64,000 nucleotides of DNA, from the NCBI GenBank assembly GCA_014529385.2, contig CM043957.1:85503881-85567880 (forward strand), in the 5' to 3' direction. This document shows positions 39,600 to 51,811 of this stretch, piece by piece. The notes under the pieces are model-generated. The model was given only the letters and a program-made list of their open reading frames with translations, did not search any database and was not told where the DNA came from. The number at the start of each line of letters is the position of its first letter. The first letter of the stretch is position 1. Origin of the DNA: Adiantum capillus-veneris. Lineage: Eukaryota; Streptophyta; Polypodiopsida; Polypodiales; Pteridaceae. The position numbers were made by a program, and so were the translations under genes.

Positions 39600-41745
39600 G
39601 TCTCTGTCGTGCAAAAAGAAGTCTTTACAATATCTTCATTGACTATCCTTATTTGATGATAGCCTCTTTTGAGGCCAATCCTACTGAAGTAGGTGGACCC
39701 TTGTAACTTATTAAATAGACCTTCCACTCATGACACGGGAAATCTATTTTTGATAGTGATCCTATTTAGTGCTCTATAGTCAACACACATGCCATATATG
39801 TTGTCTTTCTTTTGTACTAGAAGTATTGGTGAATAGATTGGAGAAGATCTAGGCCTCACCATCTTTTTCTCTACCAGTTTATGTAATTGCCTCATGATCT
39901 CCTCTTGTTGAGCTTGTGAAACTCAATAAGGAGGTTTATTAGGTGGTGAGCTCCCAGTAGAAGCTCTGTGGTATGATCATCATCCCCTCGTTTTGGAGGT
40001 AGCTCTCTAGGGATGTCATTGGTAAAAAAATCTTGGAATTTATTTAGGAAATTAGACAACTCTAATTCCTCTTGATTCCTACCATTTTTATTTAGTAAAA
40101 CATTAGGATCATTTATGGACTCTTTGACAAAAATCATATACACGGAAACTAAGCTTTTCATTGACTTATCAAAAGCAGGTGTATTTACAAGGGGTATAAT
40201 ACGAACCAACTAATTAGCATCTATGTATCCGACTCATTAGCATCTTGTACTTATTCTTTTCCCTGTACTTGAAATATATTCTCCTTTCAGGGAACTTTAC
40301 ATTACAGCCATGCAATTGAACCATGGTGCCCATAAGATAACATCCTCATGCTTGAGAGGGGAGATGAAGAAGCCTTCTTTGTCAACATGGTCTTGGACAT
40401 GAAGCCTCAATTTCCCAATCAAGGGAGTGATTGTGGCTTCTTTCCCCTTGAAAGCTCCATTGGAAATCATAGTGTCTCCCATCTCATGAGCTTGTATACT
40501 TAATTTAATGACCAACTCCATTGATATGAAGTTGTGAGTAGAGCCATGGTAAAAAAGGATAAAGGCTTCATGCTCCCTCAACTTTCCCCAAGCATAGGAA
40601 AGGGATGATCCTTTGCAATAAGTATCCTCTTTTGGAGATTCAACCATAGAAGCCCTAGGTGGCTCATTGCGTGCATTTCTTTTGGGGCAAGTGTGATAGC
40701 CATGTCCTTGCTCTCTGCACTTGAACCATTTGCTGTCTTTGCGAAAATGCACTAATTCTTTGGGAGAGAGTTTATTCTTACCTTTGTAGACTCCTTTCTC
40801 CTTGGTCTTGTTGTTTTTGTTGCTAGAGTTTCCTTGAGAATAATTTGGAGCATTGTTCTTCCCTCTAGGCTCATTTCCGTCTTTAGTTTCCATGGGCTTA
40901 GTCTTAGCCCCTTGTTGGAAATTAATTTGTGAAGCAACCATGGTATGGTGTATGAATTCTATAATGGTCATTAAATCCAAAATTGTCCACATTTTTGTGG
41001 ATAGACTCATTGGGAGACAACTTCAAGTTTCACCATTCGTCGGTGAGAACTTTGTCTTCTGCATCACTTGCAAGAAACTGATTCATTATGGAAACTCTTA
41101 GAGATTTCCATGTCTTTGGAGCTTCACCATTAGCTTGTAGATTAGCCCACCATTGTCTGGAAGACTTTTGGAAATGCATAGCTACATGTTATAGCTTAGA
41201 GGATTCCGTGAAGCCCTCATCTCGAAAAGTTCCATCAAATTACTAGAAAGGCCAAGACTTTGTCCGTGGCACCAAAGGTTCCATCATAGGTGAGAAAAGA
41301 GATTTTGTTTCCTCTCTTTGAACTTCTTGAGCTTGTAGAACTTTTCCAAGCAGCATAAGATTTACGATGTCCTCTCCTCTTGAACTCTTTAGGGGATAAG
41401 CCGCTACTTTCATTGGAAGAGGAGGAAGATGATGAAGGTGGAGGAGAGGGTGACCTCTTTATCTCCCTTTTCTTCTTTTAATCCCTCTCTTCCTTCTCTG
41501 AATTATGAGGGGAAGGACTATGCGATGATCTTTTCCTCTGGGGAGGAATTGGAGATCTTCTGGACCGCCATCTTTGCAGAGCCACATCTTTCGAAGGGTT
41601 TGGAGATTCACTTCTTTCTCTTTCAGAGAGAGTCTTCTCTTGGAATTCTCAACAAGAGGCTTACTAATCTCTCTCACTTCTTGGGGAGTTTGGAGAATCC
41701 CATGGGTGCAAAGTTGTTGGACACCTTCACCTTGTAGAGCGGTGT
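39600..41745 (-). pseudogene. Gypsy-3: gag, protease and RT start
   Basis: Minus strand. Gag region about 41745-41010 (LASDAEDKVLTDEW, SIHKNVDNF-like), then a 237-codon frame 41010-40297. This frame has a damaged zinc knuckle (KWFKCREQGHGYHTC, first Cys of CCHC lost) and a protease motif reading LFYHGSTHNFIS, where the catalytic Asp of D-T/S-G is replaced. It continues with LKHEDVILWAPWF. 40209-39892 is the linker (FLNKFQDFFTNDIPRELPPK). RT begins at about 39890 (MCVDYRALNRITIKNRF, YFSRIGLKRGYHQIRI) and stops near 39600. The rest of pol is absent. Confidence 0.8.
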
Positions 41746-42100
41746 TTCACAGCTCCACTTCCATGCTGATAAAAAGAGCAAAAGGATGCACATTGTACAT
41801 AAATGAAGTCTATGTGTTTATTGAACAAGTGATCTTGGCTTGATTACAAGCTAGCCTAATGCTAAATATATGCCAGATGCGGCTTTAAAGAGCCAAAAAT
41901 TATCATGTTAATGCTAAAAGAGAGTATGTTTTAAAGTCATCACAAATGGGAGTTTATAGAATAGAATTGTAGAACTCAAAGTGCTCTATAGGCCTATCTT
42001 TACGGCTCATCAATTGGAGCTACTGTGAGGAAGATATGCCAGTTTTAAGATTGAGTGTGTTAGCAGCGGCTAACGACTACACCAATTATGCACCAAGCTG
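41746..42100. other. No gene recognised
   Basis: Between Gypsy-3 and Gypsy-4 fragments. Possibly degraded LTR, but no second copy was found. Confidence 0.4.
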
Positions 42101-43547
42101 TGGATGTGCCATAGTGCACAATATTTACTTTTCATTGGCATGCATCACATCTTTGAACATATTCTTTGGCATCCGTAAAAAGTGTTGGCCACCATATGCT
42201 TGCCATTAAAATTGCTATAGCGGTGGTTTCACTAGAAAAGTGACCTCCAGCTAATCCAACATGTGCTTGTTTTAGAGTGGGTATATATTTATCTTCATTT
42301 GGACAAAGACGCAAATGTTTATCCTTTCCTCTTCATTACAATTGGTTTCCAATAAGAACACAGTCTCTTGCTTCAATTCAATAGTTCTTTGGCGGCATTT
42401 ACTCATAGTTTTTGAAAATGTTCTGCTTGATAAAAGTAAGTAACTAGATAGTTAGTCCACTTAGGAACGAGTGATATTTAAAATAATGTCACATGAGGTA
42501 TGGGTGTTTGTTTCTGGTATTGAAGATAGTTTTTCACAAATAAGTGAACATTATTTCTCATGACTAGCCAAAATACTCCAAGTCTCAAGATCCATTGCAT
42601 AGTTTGGTCTTCCGCAAAGTGAAGTCCTACTATGGTTATTTGTGCTTGATTTAGGTATTGTGTTTTCTCCTCAGGATTAATATACAAAAGCAATATTCCA
42701 TCTCGATATATTTTGTGTAGCCTTCCAGGTAGTAATTGATCCATAGCCGATTGCCCAATTAATCCTGGGTGGGATAGGACATGGTATTTGAGAACCCACT
42801 TGTGCTATGGTCATCAATGAAACCATATTTTTTTACCAACGGGGTATCATTTCCATGGAGAAAAGATATGCATCTGGTAGATAATTGTCTGTCCCTTTTG
42901 GTGGTTCTCCTGAAATAATCCTTGATAAATGATCTGCTCTTTGGTGTGTGGTGCCCTTTTTTATAACTACAATGAAATCAAATTCCAAAAGAATGATGAA
43001 CCATCTCTCTATTCTCCCTATGTTGCATGGCTTGTTGACCAAGTATAATAAAGCTTGGTGGTTGACAAAGAACACAAATTTGCTGGCTAATAGGTAATGT
43101 CTATACATTTTTACGACATAGATCATCCCTAATCCCTCTCTTTTGGTGGTTGTATAGTTTTTCTCTACCACATTCAAATGTCTACTAGCATAAGAAATGG
43201 AAAAATCAATTTTTAAATCTCTTGGTTGAGCTAATATACACCCAATGGCAAAATTGGAAGCATCAACATGTATATGGAATATCTTATTTCAATCTGGTGC
43301 TTTCAATATTGGGGCTGAAGTGAGAGCTTGTTTAAGCTTCATGAAGGATTCTTCACACTCATTAGCCCATACAAAGAGTTAATTAGGCCATACATGGGTT
43401 TTGCAATTATAACATATATGTAAATGAATCTTTTGTACTATTCACAATGTCCCATGAAAGCGTGAACCCCTTTGACTGTTGTTGGTCTAGGCAATTCAAC
43501 AATAATATGAATTTTATCCATATCGATCGCTTTGACGTTTTTAGACA
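42100..43547 (-). pseudogene. Gypsy-4: RNase H and two consecutive H2C2 modules
   Basis: Minus strand. 43177-42833 is RNase H (EKNYTTTKREGLGMIYVVK, ASKFVFFVNHQALLYLV, KKGTTHQRADHLSR). 42744-42478 is a first H2C2 module (QAQITIVGLHFAEDQTMQ...NYLQYQKQTPIPH), in which one His is Gln and both Cys are Tyr. Then VTLF, linker PKWTNYLVTYF, and at 42314-42132 a second, intact H2C2 module (LKQAHVGLAGGHF...YVQRCDACQ). The integrase core that should follow is missing. The region 43178-43547 (RT-RNase H connection) is open only in short frames. Confidence 0.8.
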
Positions 43548-44025
43548 CTATATGTCCCCAATAATTTTTCCTTGCCTACCCATAAAGGTGCACTTTTTAG
43601 GATTTAAGAAAATCCTATAAACTCTATATTTTTCGATTTTTTTTTTGAGATGTTCAAAATGATTAGCCCGGATTGATGAATGTACATATAAACAATCCAT
43701 ATATACTTCCAAGAAATTCCTAAGATATTCTTTGAAGGCATGGCTCATCAATCTTTGAAAGGTGGCAAAAGCATTAGTTAGCCCAAAAGGCATAACCCTA
43801 TAGGCAAAAACACCCCTCGTAAATGAATTCGGCTTCCTTGAGCTTTTCTATCTCTTCTTTGATCTTTTTGGAAAATGTTTCATCATAAGTATATGGCCGT
43901 TGTCTACTTGGTTTTGTATCATCTCTCATAGGTATGGTACGTTGAAATTTTTTTGGATCAGCACCCTTGAGATCTTTATAAGACCAAGCAAAGATGTCTC
44001 GGTATTCTTTTAGTAAGCTTAGCAA
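43548..44025 (-). pseudogene. Gypsy-4: reverse transcriptase with internal deletion
   Basis: Minus strand. 44025-43798 encodes the RT entry region (LSLLKEYRDIFAWSYKDLKG, KKIKEEIEKLKEAEFIYEG). It then joins directly to [20 protein letters not shown] (43793-43548). The sequence normally between (fingers and the first catalytic Asp) is deleted. The related plus-strand copy at 57511-57880 still has it. The active-site strand reads VYMDCLYVH, with the second Asp of YMDD replaced by Cys. Confidence 0.85.
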
Positions 44026-46560
44026 AAGTTATTCTTCTTCTTCAATTGAGTCGTTTGCAATGTCGGCAGGTCTAGGCTCTTCTCCTTGTTTTATAGATCT
44101 ATTTTGTTCGCATTTTCAGGTCCTTCATATGACTCACCCTGCTTTCTTAGTTCCCTTACAGGTTGTTCGACTATGATCTTTTGGTCTTGGAGAGTATATT
44201 TCTTGTAATGGAATGGTCGAACACTCATCACATTGTTATTCTCTTCCTCGATTGTTTCCATTTTAGTGGTATACACCTCCTTTAGAGTTTTCTTCAACTT
44301 CAATATTTTTTTCCATTCAACTCGTGTCATGGATGATTCATCATTCTGATGCTTATGTTTTGATAGAGTTTTCTTTCTCATTTTCCTTGATGTTTTTGAT
44401 GTTCATTGCTTGTTGTCTGAAGGATATCTACCCGTGATTTTGTCTTTGACACAATCTATCTGCATAAAAAACCGTGTTCTGCTAGAAACTAATGGCATAG
44501 GTTTAGATTTCAAGTTTTTGTGTCTCTGATTCTTCTATACCATTTTTGTATTCTTGTTTTTTGGTTTGGAAAGTCAAAAAATTTTCCTCTCCTCCTTTTA
44601 TGAGTAGTTGTGCTCTCACATTGCAAAATTGAGTAGGCATAGACATATTCACACATAATCCATTGTTGCCAAAATTTGATTCCATTCAAATTGCTTAAAC
44701 AAATGCTCCGGAAAGGATTCAACTACATATGCTTCATATGTGCAATCCCTATTTAAGATACATTCTTCTCGTTTTAAACTCCTGCTTTCTTAGGCTCCAC
44801 ACATCCAAATAGGTATGTCTTTATTTAACCAAGATGGAAGCTTTGACTCAGCTGAAGAGACCGAGTCAAATTCTTGAATGGGTGTTTTCATTACATCTTT
44901 ATAAGTGTGATCTTTCAGATTAACCCTTGTGATTGATCCCACTTGCTTCAAGTATAGGTAATTGTTTCCCCAATCTTGAACGAGCTGTACTTGCCGCATG
45001 AATGGTCTTTCCAAGATGATTACATAAATACGTTTCTTTCCAAAATCTATTATCACAAAAGTATGTGGATAATCAATTCCACAGGAACTAACTATCACTT
45101 TTTCAAGTAGTCATAAGGGTTTTTCTATGTGTCCATCAGTCAATTGTAATTTCATTCGAGTCTGTCTAATGGCCGGTTTTCTCCTGGATTCCCATACTGC
45201 TTTTGTGGCTATGGCTATGCTAGCTCCACTGTCTAGTATTGCCGTGGTTTCTACATCATTATATCTCACTGGAAAGGTTGTGTTTCCTTCTTCCCCCTTG
45301 TAGTATTCTCCAACTTTGTTCATAGGAACGGATCTAATCTCCTTGTTATCCAATTCATGTTTCAATTTACCCAATTTTTTTGTTATTAGCCCTGTTATCC
45401 CCACCTTCTCTAGAGTTTTTGTAAATCATTCCATAAATATGGTCTTATTTTTAACAGTTCTCCCAAGGTAAGAGTATATTGAATGAGTGTTGACATGATT
45501 GAATGGATGTTCTCTATCTCCATGGTCTGTTTTTCTCTTTTTACTTGTGTGGTTTTGCACACTATGGACTCATGTTCGTTGTCTCCTAAGTAAGAGGGTA
45601 GTGTTTTAGAGTCAATGGTTTAGATATTCCTGATGCTTCAGAGCTGCAATCCCCATACAAGGATTGTATATCAATGTCCATATTAGGAGGTAAATTGTCT
45701 AATCAGGCTTCCTCTATAGGAGCTGATTTCAAAGCTATACTCCCATCATTAATCTCTCTCACTTTTTCCCGTAAATGTTCGGGCCAGTCTTCCTTCACGA
45801 ACGGAATTCTATCTAAAGCATCTTCTCTGTCAGGCACTGTGAGTTTTGTCTCTTTAGTTTCAAGGTGGGGTTCTATCACCACTTTGGATTTCTTGTTATT
45901 GGTTTCTACCACAAGATCCTCAACTTTTGCTATACTCTCAAGCTTCGATTTTTGTTTTTTAAGCATTTTTTGAGTAATTATTATCAAATTTTGATAAGCT
46001 TCAAGCTTAGCTGCTTTCATATCTGGAGAAGGATAGTTTTTTCATTTGTTTTCCATATTTTGGCTTGCTTTAAGTCCCGCTTGGACAGCTTCCAAGGCTG
46101 CATTGATTGGCTCAAAAATTTTGTCTACCAAAATTGATCCTCCACCTCTGAGTCAAATCATAACTTAATTTGGCCTAAATGTAAATCTGCGTTTTTGCAA
46201 ACTCTTGAAAATTTACCTCAAATGCATCCTTAAGCTTACCCACTCGTTCATACAACTTTTATGAGCATAATCTCTAGTTGGTTTCAATGGCTGATAGTCT
46301 TTTGATGCTGTTTCAAGCCGTAGACCTAAAATTTTGCAACTTCACATAAACAACTCACAGATAATTCTGTTGGAGTGAGCAATGTTTGAGATCCCACCTC
46401 GGATTCTACTTACCCTACTCCTAGGTTCTACTGCAATTGGGTTGTGGAAGATGTGCACAAACACTTGTTTTCTTGAGTTTTATGGTTTCCTGAGCGTTGA
46501 TCTTAAGACTTGTCTTTTCCATCAATAATTCTCAAAATCCTTACCTAATCCTTGAAGAGT
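44026..46560 (-). pseudogene. Gypsy-4: gag-side region and protease
   Basis: Minus strand. 46020-45703 is a charged helical segment (MLKKQKSKLESIAKVEDLVV). 45404-45111 is the protease (EEGNTTFPVRYNDVETTAIL, DSGASIAIATKAVW), with the DSG triad intact. 45098-44790 continues with a PFMRQ..LVQDWGNNYLYL strand and ends PSWLNKDIPIWMCGA. 44722-44091 is the protease-RT linker (KKTLKEVYTTKMETIEEEN). 46560-46021 is presumed leader/gag with no clear capsid. Stops and frameshifts throughout. A (GT)n tract lies at about 46576. Confidence 0.7.
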
Positions 46561-46569
46561 GCATGCGAG

Positions 46570-46760
46570 AGCGTGTGTGTGTGTGCAACAATGGAGAAGA
46601 GAGGAGACACAGATTTGGGTGGACTCCAAACACAATAGTGTTAGGGTTATGAGTCCTTATTCTTTTGTATAGAATGAATGGTCAGTGTTAGTTCCTGGTT
46701 ATAGTCTCCGGCCGCCCAACACTCAGGCGCGGCACATTGGGCTTTACCACCCCAAAAACC
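46570..46760 (-). mobile_element. Copia 3' LTR (partial, boundaries approximate)
   Basis: After the copia stop the minus strand carries a purine-rich run (aagtgggaggtttttggggt, about 46752-46780), the usual polypurine tract shape for copia elements. This is followed by LTR-like sequence containing tgttgggcggccggag. No 5' LTR was found to fix the ends. Confidence 0.5.
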
Positions 46761-46844
46761 TCCCACTTAAAGGACAATGTGCCTTTAAGCTGGGGTGATA
46801 ATGTATATATACATACAATATAGGTAGACAATGACCATGATTAT

Positions 46845-49800
46845 CTACCCAATGCCCATGAGTGCCCGACAATGTGCAAACCGCTTTGAAGGTAAGCCAT
46901 TTGTTAGAAGATCAGCAGGATTCTTAGTGGTGTGAATTTTGGCAAGCTGCAATCGCTTGTCCTCAAGCACCTCACGAATGAAGTGATACTTCACATCCAC
47001 ATGCTTTGTCTTTGCATGGAACACTGGATTCTTTGCCAATTGTATAGCACTTTGGCTATCGCAATGTAACACAGGCATCTCAACATTGATTCCCAAGTCT
47101 CCCACCAGCCGACCAAGCCATATAGATTCCTTGCAAGCTTCTGAAGCTGCAACATATTCAGCCTCTGTAGTAGACAAGGTAACACAATCTTGCAAATGAG
47201 ATCTCCATGAAACTGCACCTCCAGTGAATTCAAAAACATAACCTGAAGTGGACCTTCTCTTGTCCAAGTCTCCTGCATAATCCGCATCCGTGTAACCAAT
47301 GACACATGCTTCCTTTCCTTCAAAGCAAATGCACATGTCTTTTGTACCATTCAAATATCGCATAACCCCTTTCAATGCCTCCCAATGTTTCTTGCCTGGA
47401 TTTGACATATATCTGCTAACAACTCCCACTGAAAAAGCAATATCAGGACGTGTAACAATCATAGCATACATCAAACTTCCAGCTGCAGATGAATAAGGCA
47501 CTTTTGCCATTTTAGCGTTTTCCTCTTCAGACTTAGGGCAATCGTTTTTAGAAAGTTTCACATATGAAGGCAATGGAGTACTCAATGTGTTCCCCGTCTC
47601 CATATTGAAACGCTTGAGCACTTTAGCAATGTACTCAGATTGAGACAAATAGACCAATTTCTTGCATCTGTCTTGCTTAATGCGCATGCCAAGGATATGG
47701 CTTGCTTCACCCCTGTCTTTCATTTCAAAGTTTGCATGTAACTCTGACTTCAAAGCTGAAATTTCATCCCTGCATTTCCCGGAAATTAACATATCATCCA
47801 CATAAAGGACCAAAATCAACAAACTACCATCTTTAGCTCGCTTAGTGTAGAGGCAATGGTCCATATTGCTACGTTTGTAGCCTTGAGAGAGCATGAACGA
47901 GTAGAATTTACGATACCACTCCCTTGATGACTGTTTTAGACCGTAAAGAGTCTTTTCTAACTGACACACCAAGTCTTCATTGCCCTTCTCAACGAAACCT
48001 TCTGGCTGCTGCATATAAACTTCTTCTTGAAGATCACCATGCAAGAACGCCGTCTTGACATCCATCTGGTCAATTTCTATGTCGTCTTTAGCAACCAACA
48101 CAAGTACACACCGCAGAGTAGTCATCTTGACAACCGGAGAAAAGATCTCATCAAAGTCAATGCCCTGCTGGTGCTGCTTAAATCCTTTAGCAACAAGCTG
48201 TGCCTTGTACTTGGGTTTATTATCATGAGGTGTAATTTTCTTCTTGTACACCCATTTGCATGGTAATGCCTTTTTACCTTTAGGCAACCGAACCAACTTC
48301 CAAGTTTGATTCTTATGCAACGAGTCCATTTCTGATTGCATAGATTTCTCCCACTTCGCCTTGTCATCCATTGACATGGCTTCCTTATAGCAGGAAGGCT
48401 CTTCGCAATCTGTCAACATAATGTAGTCCAATGAGGGAGTAAATCTATTAGGAGGCCTTGAAACTCTTGTAGACCTTCTAATAACTGCTTGAGCCGGTTG
48501 TCCCTGAGCAACATCTTGTACTACAGGAGGATTTTGCACTTGTTGTCTGACATTAGGCACTTCAGCCCTATTGTGGACAATTCCATCTTCTTGGAAGATA
48601 ACTCTCCTGACCTCCACTGTATGCACATGCTTCTTATGCATCTTTTCTTCATTGAAGTATACGTCATTGCTGCGAACTATCTTTTTAGCTTCAGGATTCC
48701 CTAAGCAAAATCCCATCTCGCCAGGATTGCCATAGCCAAGAAATATACATTTCTTTGACTTAGGATCCAACTTGCTTTAAAACTCGTTTGGAACATGGAA
48801 ATACGCTTCACAACCAAAGACTCTAAGATGCTTGTAATAAGTGGGCTTCCCAGAACAAAGCTCTTCAGGTACCTTCTCATCTAAAGCCTTGTTAGGAGAT
48901 CTATTAATAAGATGGACAGCAGTTGCTAACGCTTCCACCCAAAATCCATTAGGCTACTCTGCATTAGACAACATGCTACGTAACTTCTCTTGTATGGTAC
49001 GGTTCATCCTCTCAGCAACACCATTTTGTGGAGGGTTATATGGAGCAGTCAGCTCTCTTTTTATGCCTTTGGAATCACAAAAATTCTGAAAGGCTTTAGT
49101 GACATACTCACCACCATTGTCTAACCTCAAGCACTTTACTTTCTTGCTAGACTGATTCTCCACTAATGCCACAAAATTTTAAAATTTTGAAAGAACTTCA
49201 TCCTTCTTCCTGAGAGGATATACCCACACTTTCCTTGAGAAGTCATCAATGAATGTAACAAAGTACAATGAACCTCCCATGGATACGTTAGGCATAGGTC
49301 CACAGACATCACTATGCACTAACTCTAATGGCTCACTTTTCCGAGTGCTTCCCCTTTTGTGTGGTGACTGTGTTTGTTTACCATAAAGACAATGCTTACA
49401 AACTGAAAAGTCTGAGAAATTGAAGCTAGGCACATAACCAAAACGAGATAAGATTTTCATTCCCTTTTGAGACATATGTACTAATTGGCGATGCCACAAA
49501 GAAACACTTGGTTGATCGGTTACACAGATTATATGGTTTTTAACATTGGATATGTGTAGCATGTACAAAGTCCCAGACTTTGAACCATGTGCTACTACTA
49601 AAGAACCTTTGGTGATCTTCCACGAGCTATCACCAAATGTGAAATAATATCCTCCGTCATCCAATTTTCCTATACTAATCAAGCTTTTGGTAAGCTTCGG
49701 CATGTGTCTCACATTCTTGAGCATGAATGAAGAACCATTCTGAAATTTCAGTTGTACATCGCCGACACCAACTATGTTGCAAGCAAAATCATTGCCAAGA

Positions 49801-50560
49801 TCAACACGACCTTTACGGGCTGCATCATATGTACTGAACCACTCTCTATGAGGAGTCACATGAAACGATGCACTTGAGTCAATAACCCAATCCTGTAAAG
49901 CATAGTCATCAGTGGCAACCAAAAAAGCTGAATCCATGGCAGATGTGAGATAAATGTTTCCATCAGAATCTTCAACAAAAACATTATTGATCTCTTCAAT
50001 CTTTATACTGCTTTCCTTAGTCTTGCCTTCTTCCGACTTCTTGTCTTTACCTTTCTCTTGTTTCCACTTTCGACAGTCTTTCTTCATATGACCCTTTTTG
50101 TGACAATGATAGCGCTCAATGTCTTTTTGGCCACGTGATTTGCTACGAGATTTTCCTCTCTGATTCTGCTTGCCCTTTTCTTGTGATCGATCACGAACAA
50201 CGAGAGCATTGCTAGTACCACGAGAAGTATCAAGATTCTTCCTGCTAACCTCTTCAGTGAGCAAACTGCCCTCAACATGAGCACATGTTAAACCATCAGG
50301 AGGTGCTGAGTTACTTATGGCTGTGTGAAAAGTATCCCAACTTTCTGGCAATGTAACTAGCAAGAACATTGCTTTGATCGAATTGTCGAAATTGACTCCC
50401 TGTGCAGAAAGTTGACTGAAAATTGTGTTGAACTCATTGAGATGGTTGCACATGGGTGTGCCCTCATCCATCTTCAAATCAACTAACTTTTTCAGCCAAT
50501 AAACCTGTGATGCTGCACTTTGCTTCTCATACAGGTCACATAACTTCTTCCATTTTCCTC
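46845..50560 (-). pseudogene. Ty1-copia gag-pol, one frame with three nonsense codons
   Basis: A continuous minus-strand frame from about 50560 to 46845, interrupted only by in-frame stops at 49179-49181, 48954-48956 and near 48779. Order: gag C-terminal half, damaged CCHC (RYHCHKKGHMKKDC, first Cys replaced by Arg), protease (WVIDSSASFHVTPHREW, Gly of DSG is Ser), integrase zinc finger (LWHRQLVHMS...CKHCLYGK), integrase core (HSDVCGPM, RLDNGGEY, NGVAERMNRTIQ), RT (WVYKKK, IDQMDVKTAFLHGDL, LYVDDMLI) and RNase H (YTDADYAGD, STTEAEYVAA, HCDSQSA). The last 641 codons (RT-RNase H) are fully open with catalytic residues in place. The gag N-terminus and 5' LTR are missing. Point decay only, so this is one of the youngest elements here. 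Confidence 0.92.
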
Positions 50561-51755
50561 TTTTGGTCTAGAACTCAATTTTCCCTCTGCTCGTTCTATC
50601 CTTTGTCTACACCTTTCTCTGCATCATTTTGTGCACCATATCCAACTCATCATCTTTCCCATATCACATCCAAGAATTTTGCTAAAAGAGGATCTATCAT
50701 GTCCATGTTGAGTTGAAAGATAAATATTCCCCTCTCCAAAAAAGGAATAGGCTTTGTGAAACTCCTCCTTCTACCATTGAATCATTGAGATTGGAATATA
50801 AGAAGCACATTGACCTATGGACAGATGGTAGGTTGTATCCCATAGACCACATCACCAAATGCACCCCACCATTTTTCAAATGTTCTTCATTGAAGAGATT
50901 TGTAGGAGATGGTATGAAAGGCCTATTAGGATATACATAAAACCTTGCAGCAGAGAGGGACATTCTAAGCTAGAAACCCATTTGCTATTACAATTCAAGG
51001 ATTCTCTTAATCATCAGCTTCAAAAAAGCAAGGAGAAGGTAAAGAACCTCCAATCATTACTGAATACATTCAAAATAAAGAGGAGAGAGCTTGGGCTTAG
51101 ACAAAGACAAAGGGAGTTGAAGAACATTGAGAGTCGCAAGCGAGGAGGTGGAGGCTGCAACAAAAGGATCAAAGCAGTGAGGTAATTGATTCTTAATCAA
51201 GTTGCTATATTTCTTACAAGTTGGTATCTTTGGGTGCTATAATATTTCTTTGTGTTCACCTAAAGTCCCTAGTTCAATCAGACTCTTCACAAGGAAACAT
51301 GAGAGGTGCATCACAAGTATTCCACCTATTGTTGTTGGCAACCTATTGGATGAAAGATGATTTAGGGTTGCTAGGGAGAAACGCGTCAATGTATTTTTTC
51401 AAAGTTCTACTTTGGACGAAGATGAAGTTCAAGGCACTATGGATAAATTTGAATCAATAGGGCAAGCTAAAATCTATTCAAGCTCCTCAATAGAAACATG
51501 AAGCAGTCAAGAGTGAAGGGGTCCTTACTTCCAAAGCCATTAGTTATTCAATAGGTTAGGCTCAGAATCAATTCCAAGGTCATGGAGATGCTTGGGGAGC
51601 CTTTCCACATCAATGACATATATCCTAGTAAGAAGAAAGAAACTCTTTTAAAGATTTGTTCTTTGATTTGAGAACTTTGCAGAGTCCAGCATGAGCAATG
51701 AGCAAGAGGGTCGACCAAGATGAGAGAGAAGGCTGCATTTTAGTCTATCTTTATG

Positions 51756-51758
<3 letters not shown>
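50561..51758 (+). other. Unidentified; short plus-strand frames with coiled-coil segment
   Basis: Copia homology stops near 50560. Overlapping plus frames at 50713-50940 (ESLRLEYKKHIDLWTDGRLY) and 50859-51185 follow. The latter has a strongly helical charged run (LNHQLQKSKEKVKNLQSLLN, RRELGLRQRQRELKNIESRK) ending in glycines. Not recognised, and possibly another retroelement gag. Low confidence that it is a gene. Confidence 0.35.

Positions 51759-51811
<53 letters not shown>
51759..51811. repeat. (CA)26 microsatellite
   Basis: Uninterrupted CA dinucleotides; source of a His-Thr-rich frame. Confidence 0.95.

Noticed and set aside
48027-49089. Short plus-strand frames within the copia region
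   Set aside because: Antisense shadows of the well-supported copia pol frame.
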